Positions 59,661-64,000 of a stretch of DNA of 64,000 bases are shown in pieces. The stretch comes from Cocos nucifera (taxonomy: Eukaryota; Streptophyta; Magnoliopsida; Arecales; Arecaceae). The translations under genes and the position numbers were made by a program. The notes under the pieces were generated by a model. It made no database searches, was not told where the DNA came from, and saw only the letters and a program-made list of their open reading frames with translations. The first letter of the stretch is position 1; each line of letters starts with the position of its first letter. The stretch is taken from contig QRFJ01002299.1 in assembly GCA_006176705.1 (NCBI GenBank), positions 124,001 to 188,000 of the forward strand, written 5' to 3'.

Positions 59661-60537
59661 TATACCTCTTTTATAGTCTTCGGGGGTGACATTTCCAGGA
59701 CTGCCTTAATCTTCTCTGGATTCACTTCGATTCCTCTGCGGGAAATCATGAAACCAAGGAACTTGCTGGCAGTGACTCCGAAAGCACACTTCGTGGTATT
59801 CAATTTCATTTGGTATCGCCGAAGTGTGTCGAATGTTTCGCGGAGGTCATGCACGTGATTAGGTATCGATCGGCTTTTCACCAGCATATCATCGACGTAA
59901 GCCTCCATGTTCTTGCCCATCTGACTTTTGAAGATCTTATTGACCAGCCTTTGATACGTGGCCCCTGCATTTTTGAGTCCGAAAGGCATCACCCTATAAC
60001 AGTAGAACCCACGGTCAGTAATAAAGGCCGTTTTCTCCTCATCTTCCGGGGCATCTGGATTTGGTTGTAACTGGAGAAGGCATCCATGAAACTGAGTTCA
60101 TGCCCAGAAGCGGCATCGACCAATTGGTCAATTCGCGGTAATGGATAGTTATCTTTAGGACAGGCTTTATTTAGATTAGTGAAGTCGATGCACATACGCC
60201 GCTTCCCGTTTGCTTTCTTTACCAGAACAACATTCGCCAACACATCTGGGTACATAACTTCCCGGATGAAACCGGCCTTCATCAATTTGTCCACCTCCTC
60301 GGCAATTGCCTTTTGGCATTTAAGGGCGAAGCTTCGCTTCTTCTGCTTTACTGGACAATAGGTCGGGTCCACTTTCAGATAATGAGCCATCACCGACGGA
60401 TCGATCCCCGACATATCAGCAGCTGACCAAGTGAAAAGGTTTGCATTTGCCTGTAAAAGATCGATCAGTTGATATTTTGTTATCTGATCAAGGCAAGACC
60501 CAATTTTCACAGTCCGTTGGGGATTCTCCTTCTCCAA
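59660..60537 (-). pseudogene. TAT element reverse transcriptase, frameshifted
   Basis: The open frame 59989-60537 reads FTWSAADMSGIDPSVMAHYL, KRSFALKCQKAIAEEVDKL, GKRRMCIDFTNLNKACPKD and YPLPRIDQLVDAASGHE. A frameshift near 60000-60050 is followed by the open frame 59660-59992: MPFGLKNAGATYQRLVN, the intact catalytic AYVDDMLVKS and CAFGVTASKFLGFMIS. This is clear Gypsy TAT-type RT. One frameshift is enough to stop expression. Confidence 0.9.
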
Positions 60538-60599
60538 TGGTATATCCTGAAGGTCATCAGATGGTTGGACTCAATTTTCTATGAGGTCATCTCATGCAT

Positions 60600-61265
60600 C
60601 CAGCCCTATTAGGAACTCTGGTTAGTTTCCCATAGGGTCCTTTGTTTGGAGCTTAGCGGCGAAGCACTGTCGAGCGATGGTCTGGTTGCCCCGAATCTTT
60701 CCCATGCTGTGAGCTATCGGGAATTTGACCAGGAGATGATAGCTAAATACGACAGCCCTTAGTTTCCACAAACTTGGTCTTCCGAGGATGGCATTATAGG
60801 CAGATGGAAGTTTGACGACAAGAAAGTACACTTGTATGGTCACCTGCTGAGGCGGAGTGCCCACGGTTACAGATAGATTGATCATTCCTTCTGGTGTTAT
60901 GGTACTGCCGGAAAATCCTTGGATCGGCACGTCAAATAGAATTAACCGATCAAAAGAGTCCCATGAGGAAAAGGCAGAAAAATACAAAATGTCGACTAAA
61001 CTTCCATTATCGACAAATATGCGGTGTACATTGAAATCAGAAACATTCAGGAAAACAACCATAGCATCATTGTGCGGTTGTTGTACACCCTCCGCATCTG
61101 CTCAGTGAAAGTTATTTGTTGTTCAAGCCCGTCGTCACATCTGGGCTTCTTTAGTGCTGCCGCTTCAGATGATCCCCTGGTAATCATATGGATTTCTCCG
61201 CGAAGAGGTCGCTCCTCCGCTACCGCCAGGTCTCTTTCCTCCTGCACGGGCATTGGCATTTTGCG
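60600..61265 (-). pseudogene. TAT element aspartic protease
   Basis: The frame 60622-61062 reads NVHRIFVDNGSLVDILYFSAF, with VDNGS as the active-site motif typical of TAT proteases (D-N-G), then GFSGSTITPEG and YNAILGRPSLWKLRAVV, the ILGRPxL flap-end block. The N-terminal part (61047-61259) lies in another frame, so a frame break occurs near 61060. Confidence 0.83.
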
Positions 61266-62750
61266 CTACGGCTGAGGAGGTGGCTGGCGAGCCCTCAACT
61301 GGGGCCGTCGCGGCGGGGTTCTTCCACGAACGAAGCGTTCAAGCCTTTCTTCCCAAATTAACCTTTCAATGGCATCGCGAAGGAGGCGGCAGTCTTCGAT
61401 GTCATGACCGTGGTCATGATGATAGAAGCAGTACCTCATAGTATCTCGACGTTCCAGGCCGATCCGCATCTTCGGAGGTTGGGGGAGTTGGTCTTGGATT
61501 TGCATCAAAACTTCTCCCCGAGTGGCATTCAAAGGTGTATAGTTGTTGAAACGCCTCAGAGAAGACCGCTGTCGATCACGCCTTGGTGGGCTAGGAGATC
61601 GGCGGTTCCGGAAAGAGCTTCCATCTTTATTCTTCCTAGGTGGAGAATGAGAGCGCCGACGGTAGGACTCCCTTTTCGAGGGAAGGCGCTCCTTATTAGA
61701 CCCTGTCCGATCACCATTGACCAAGGAGACTTCGACGAAGGCTTCTTCGATATTGGTATCCTTCCTCGCCTTCTCCAGCATACCATTAAAGTCCTTTGGA
61801 TAAGACTTCACCAATGACCTCTTCAGGTCATTTCTCTACAATCCAGCCATAAAAGCGAACATCGCGATCGACTAATCAAGATCACGGACTTCCAAGATAG
61901 CCATGTTGAAACGGCTCAGATAGCTACGGATCGACTCACCATCCCTCTGATGAATGGTGTATAGATAGTTGGATCGCTTCTGCTGCCTGCGGCTGTTGAC
62001 AAAATGTGCCACCAAAGATCGGCTTAGCTCATCAAAAGAATGAAATGAGCCAGGCTTCATATTTGAGTACGATTATCGGGCTGCCCCCTTGAGAGTGGCG
62101 GGGAACGTCCGACAGAGAGTAGCATTCGATGTTCCTTGAAAGAGCAAAGCTGCCTTAAAAGTTTCAATATGATCAACGGAATCAGCAGTCCCATCGTAGA
62201 TCTCGAGCTGAGTCAGCTTGAATCCAGGGGACGGCAATTCCCGTAGGATCTTCTCGTCGAATGGAGGCTCGTCGCTAAGATCGTCAAAAGGTCGAGAAGA
62301 GGAGGCCTTATTCAGAGCTTCGAGTTTCTTATCGAACTCCCGAAGCTTTCTTTCAATCATCAAGTCCCAATCGGTGAGGGCCTCGGACTGCTGGGGAGAA
62401 CAGCGACCAGAAGTAGAATCATGCCCTGATTACATTAAGAGATCGTGAACGGGGTCGCCCCCACCCGGGACTTTGTGGAGGTGATAGTATGGGTGCGACT
62501 TGCCAAAAGGATGCCGGTGGTTGGATCAGCACCGTCGCTGGTGGCACGAGTAGGACCGCCGGAGGCATCGATTGCACCATTGAGGGTGGAGCAGGAGCAG
62601 CCAAATTTGACTGCGGCGCCATTGAAGGTGCGATCACCGTTTGGACCGCTTGGATAGCGATCGCCAAGGAGTGGACCTGCTGAAGGAGTAAGTTGAATTG
62701 ATCCATGGTGACATGGGCCGACCAGACGGGTGAAGGAACTTCCACCACTG
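61266..62750 (-). pseudogene. TAT element gag
   Basis: The frame at 62419-62748 (MDQFNLLLQQVHSLAIAIQA, Pro-rich) may be the N-terminus. LPSPGFKLTQLEIYDGTADS and HIETFKAALLFQ (62073-62363), FHSFDELSRSLVAHFVNSRR (61872-62060) and the 182-codon frame 61266-61814 follow. That last frame has an Arg/Ser-rich basic stretch and YCFYHHDHGHDIEDCRLLR, the TAT-type zinc knuckle. Stops lie between these pieces. Gag would form the particle. Confidence 0.85.
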
Positions 62751-62934
62751 GGGGCTGAATGTGATCATCAACCCTCAGGTTCGGTTGCTGTGAGGTGGTG
62801 GCCTTAGCGACATCGTTGAGCCAGGATGAGGTCTTTTTTGGAGCTATTGTTATTTATTGTGGATTGGTTTAATCTTTAAAGACCAGACGACCAATTTTTT
62901 ACAAAAATTATGGTAGGCTAAAAGTTTAGCCCAT
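62751..62934 (-). other. TAT element leader
   Basis: About 180 bp between the primer site and the gag frame; short, no other feature seen. Confidence 0.5.
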
Positions 62935-62952
62935 CCTTCCTCTAGCGCCAAT
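62935..62952 (-). promoter_or_regulatory. TAT element primer-binding site
   Basis: Minus strand reads ATTGGCGCTAGAGGAAGG right after the 5' LTR, a TGGCGC-type site unlike the TGGTATC sites of the other elements here. Which tRNA it pairs with was not determined. Confidence 0.7.
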
Positions 62953-62953
62953 C

Positions 62954-63571
62954 TGTTACTGCTGAGAATCGTTGACTTCAAAATTGGAGGACTGGCTCTG
63001 CGTAGACAAGCTTGAGAATCTGCAAAACAAAGTCCGGATCGGAGAATTTGGTCTCCGGCAAGGACCCTCCGACGCTCAAGTCAGAAACAAGCATAAACTA
63101 ATTTCTTTTGAGAGGAGTTTCTTGCTTACCTGAATCCTCGGGGTTCGTGGTTTTGTGAGAAAGTTTTTACACGATGGTTACGCCATTCTGTTAATTTCGG
63201 GCCGCGAATCTCATCGTGGTGAGATTTCTGAGAACCTTTCAAATGGAATGACGATTGCTGGTGTGATTAGGATTCCCAATTTGTCGCTGATGGTTTTGGA
63301 CGAGTAGGTGACAGCCTATTTACGACCTGATTACAGTTGTATTATGGTCAATCCGCGGGGAACTTTCTTTATCTAAGGCGATTTAAAGAGGATAGGTGCC
63401 GGCCCGGGTGTTTCCATAAATATTGGGTCAAGTCGGCCCTCCGGCATTAGTCATCTATTCAGAGGATATTATAATAATATCCTGATCCACAAGCACTCGT
63501 CAAGATAGACTGAGCTGAAGTGCCTCTAAGGTATATCAGTCGATCTGAAGCGTTTTATTACTACCGTAACA
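62954..63571 (-). repeat. TAT element 5' LTR
   Basis: 618 bp, TGTTACTGCTGAGAATCG to TTACTACCGTAACA in plus orientation; starts TGTTACGG in element orientation. Confidence 0.94.
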
Positions 63572-63576
63572 ATAGA

Positions 63577-63606
63577 TTTTCCAAAATAGCATGCTTTATT
63601 CCTTAT
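63577..63606 (+). pseudogene. Gypsy integrase, resumption after the TAT insertion
   Basis: Ten codons reading FSKIACFIPYC-like sequence continue LIVIDR from 49570, giving the VIDRFSKxxxFIP block of Gypsy integrases. The join has no frame loss apart from the 5-bp target duplication. A second LTR starts at 63607. Confidence 0.85.
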
Positions 63607-64000
63607 TGTTGGGGATAAACTCCGCTCCTACTGAAGTCCAGTTCGATGCTCAGCCTAATACAACCAGTAGCCGCGGAAGAGCTTCAGCGGACGAATCTTA
63701 GCCGAACCCCTTCAGTCGGCCGAACTCCTCAGCAGCTGAGCTCCTTCGGACTCTCAGTGGCCGGACCGAACCCCTTCAGCCGGCCGAACTTTTCAACGGC
63801 CGAGCTCCTTCGGACTCCTAGCGGCCGAGCTCCTTCGAACCCCTTCAGCCGGTCGAACTGCTTAACGGTCGAGCTCCTTCGGACTCCCAGCGGCCGAGCT
63901 TTAGCCGAACTCCTCAGCGGTCGAGCTTCAGTCGAACTCCTGCGAGAGCCGAACTCTCTCCATCCCCTTCGGCCGGGCTTCTTCAGGAGCCGGACTCCTC
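63607..64000. repeat. LTR of a further retroelement, cut by the window edge
   Basis: Starts TGTTGGGGATAAACTCCG at 63607 inside the Gypsy integrase codons, as a new LTR would. From about 63675 it is built of imperfect GC-rich repeats with GCCGAGCTCCTTCGGACTC and CCCCTTCAGCCGGCCGAAC motifs. Orientation and family are open. Confidence 0.65.

Larger units (their letters stand above)
49571..63571 (-). mobile_element. TAT-type Ty3/Gypsy element, 14.0 kb, with antisense gene units
   Basis: 14,001 bp between 618-619-bp LTRs, flanked by the perfect duplication ATAGA (49566-49570 and 63572-63576). The minus strand shows gag, protease, RT, RNase H, a second archaeal-type RNase H and integrase (62750 down to about 57310). 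The second RNase H after the first, the large size and the extra frames on the opposite strand mark the TAT (Ogre/Retand-like) group, where such extra ORFs are known. The 3' region (50190-57300) holds plus-strand units, a tandem repeat and a Copia-like LTR fragment. LTRs differ at about 12 per cent in the first 200 bases compared by eye, so the insertion is old. Confidence 0.92.

Noticed and set aside
1..64000. CRISPR arrays, bacterial operons, rRNA or tRNA genes
   Set aside because: None seen. tRNA-like matches are only the short primer-binding sites of retroelements.

Overview
This is plant nuclear DNA: AT-rich, with long intron and intergenic stretches and layers of LTR retrotransposons inserted into one another. 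A monocot such as a palm would fit the style and size of the repeats, but no host gene here fixes the species. Only one host gene is visible. It is a minus-strand MATE transporter of the EDS5/DTX46-like chloroplast group, seen as two exons (7059-7167, then 329-384) that join in frame across a 6.7 kb intron. That intron holds three foldback-like elements with purine-rich and pyrimidine-rich arms, a worn Copia RT scrap and a 58-bp TC microsatellite.

From about 8.1 to 33.9 kb there is a nest of minus-strand retroelements. The oldest layer is an endogenous caulimovirid (pararetrovirus) remnant, 26905-33881, with movement protein, coat protein, zinc knuckle, protease and a cut-off reverse transcriptase. 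A Copia element (call it Copia-2, 5' LTR 24253-26904) sits against the cut end of that RT and has itself lost its RT, RNase H and 3' LTR. A complete 10.0 kb Copia element (Copia-1, 11885-21905, TSD GTACA) lies inside the Copia-2 integrase. Two solo LTRs of the Copia-1 family, each with a perfect 5-bp TSD, lie at 8122-10384 (CTATA) and inside the viral coat-protein/zinc-finger gene at 28638-30941 (TTAAC).

33.9-36.8 kb is unassigned DNA with a palindromic CATA/TATG microsatellite, a 23-bp poly-C run and a 427-bp TRIM element.

From 36.8 kb to the right edge a plus-strand Ty3/Gypsy element (chromovirus-like, CRM/Galadriel-type by reading) forms the frame of a second nest. Its gag is split by a 7.4 kb non-autonomous LTR element (39041-46434, TSD CAAAC). 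Its integrase is split by a 14.0 kb minus-strand TAT-type Gypsy element (49571-63571, TSD ATAGA). It then resumes for 30 bp (63577-63606) before another LTR begins at 63607 and runs off the window. The TAT element is the most interesting object here. Besides gag-AP-RT-RNaseH-second RNaseH-INT on the minus strand, its roughly 6 kb 3' region carries plus-strand (antisense) gene-like units, one with a TATA box, an ATG, an intron whose removal keeps the frame, a coiled coil and an AATAAA signal.

None of the retroelements looks autonomous now: each has stops, frameshifts, lost domains or lost catalytic residues. The nesting order read from TSDs is: caulimovirid, then Copia-2, then Copia-1; caulimovirid, then a solo LTR; and Gypsy, then the non-autonomous element, the TAT element and the right-edge LTR. 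All assignments come from reading the sequence; no database search was run.
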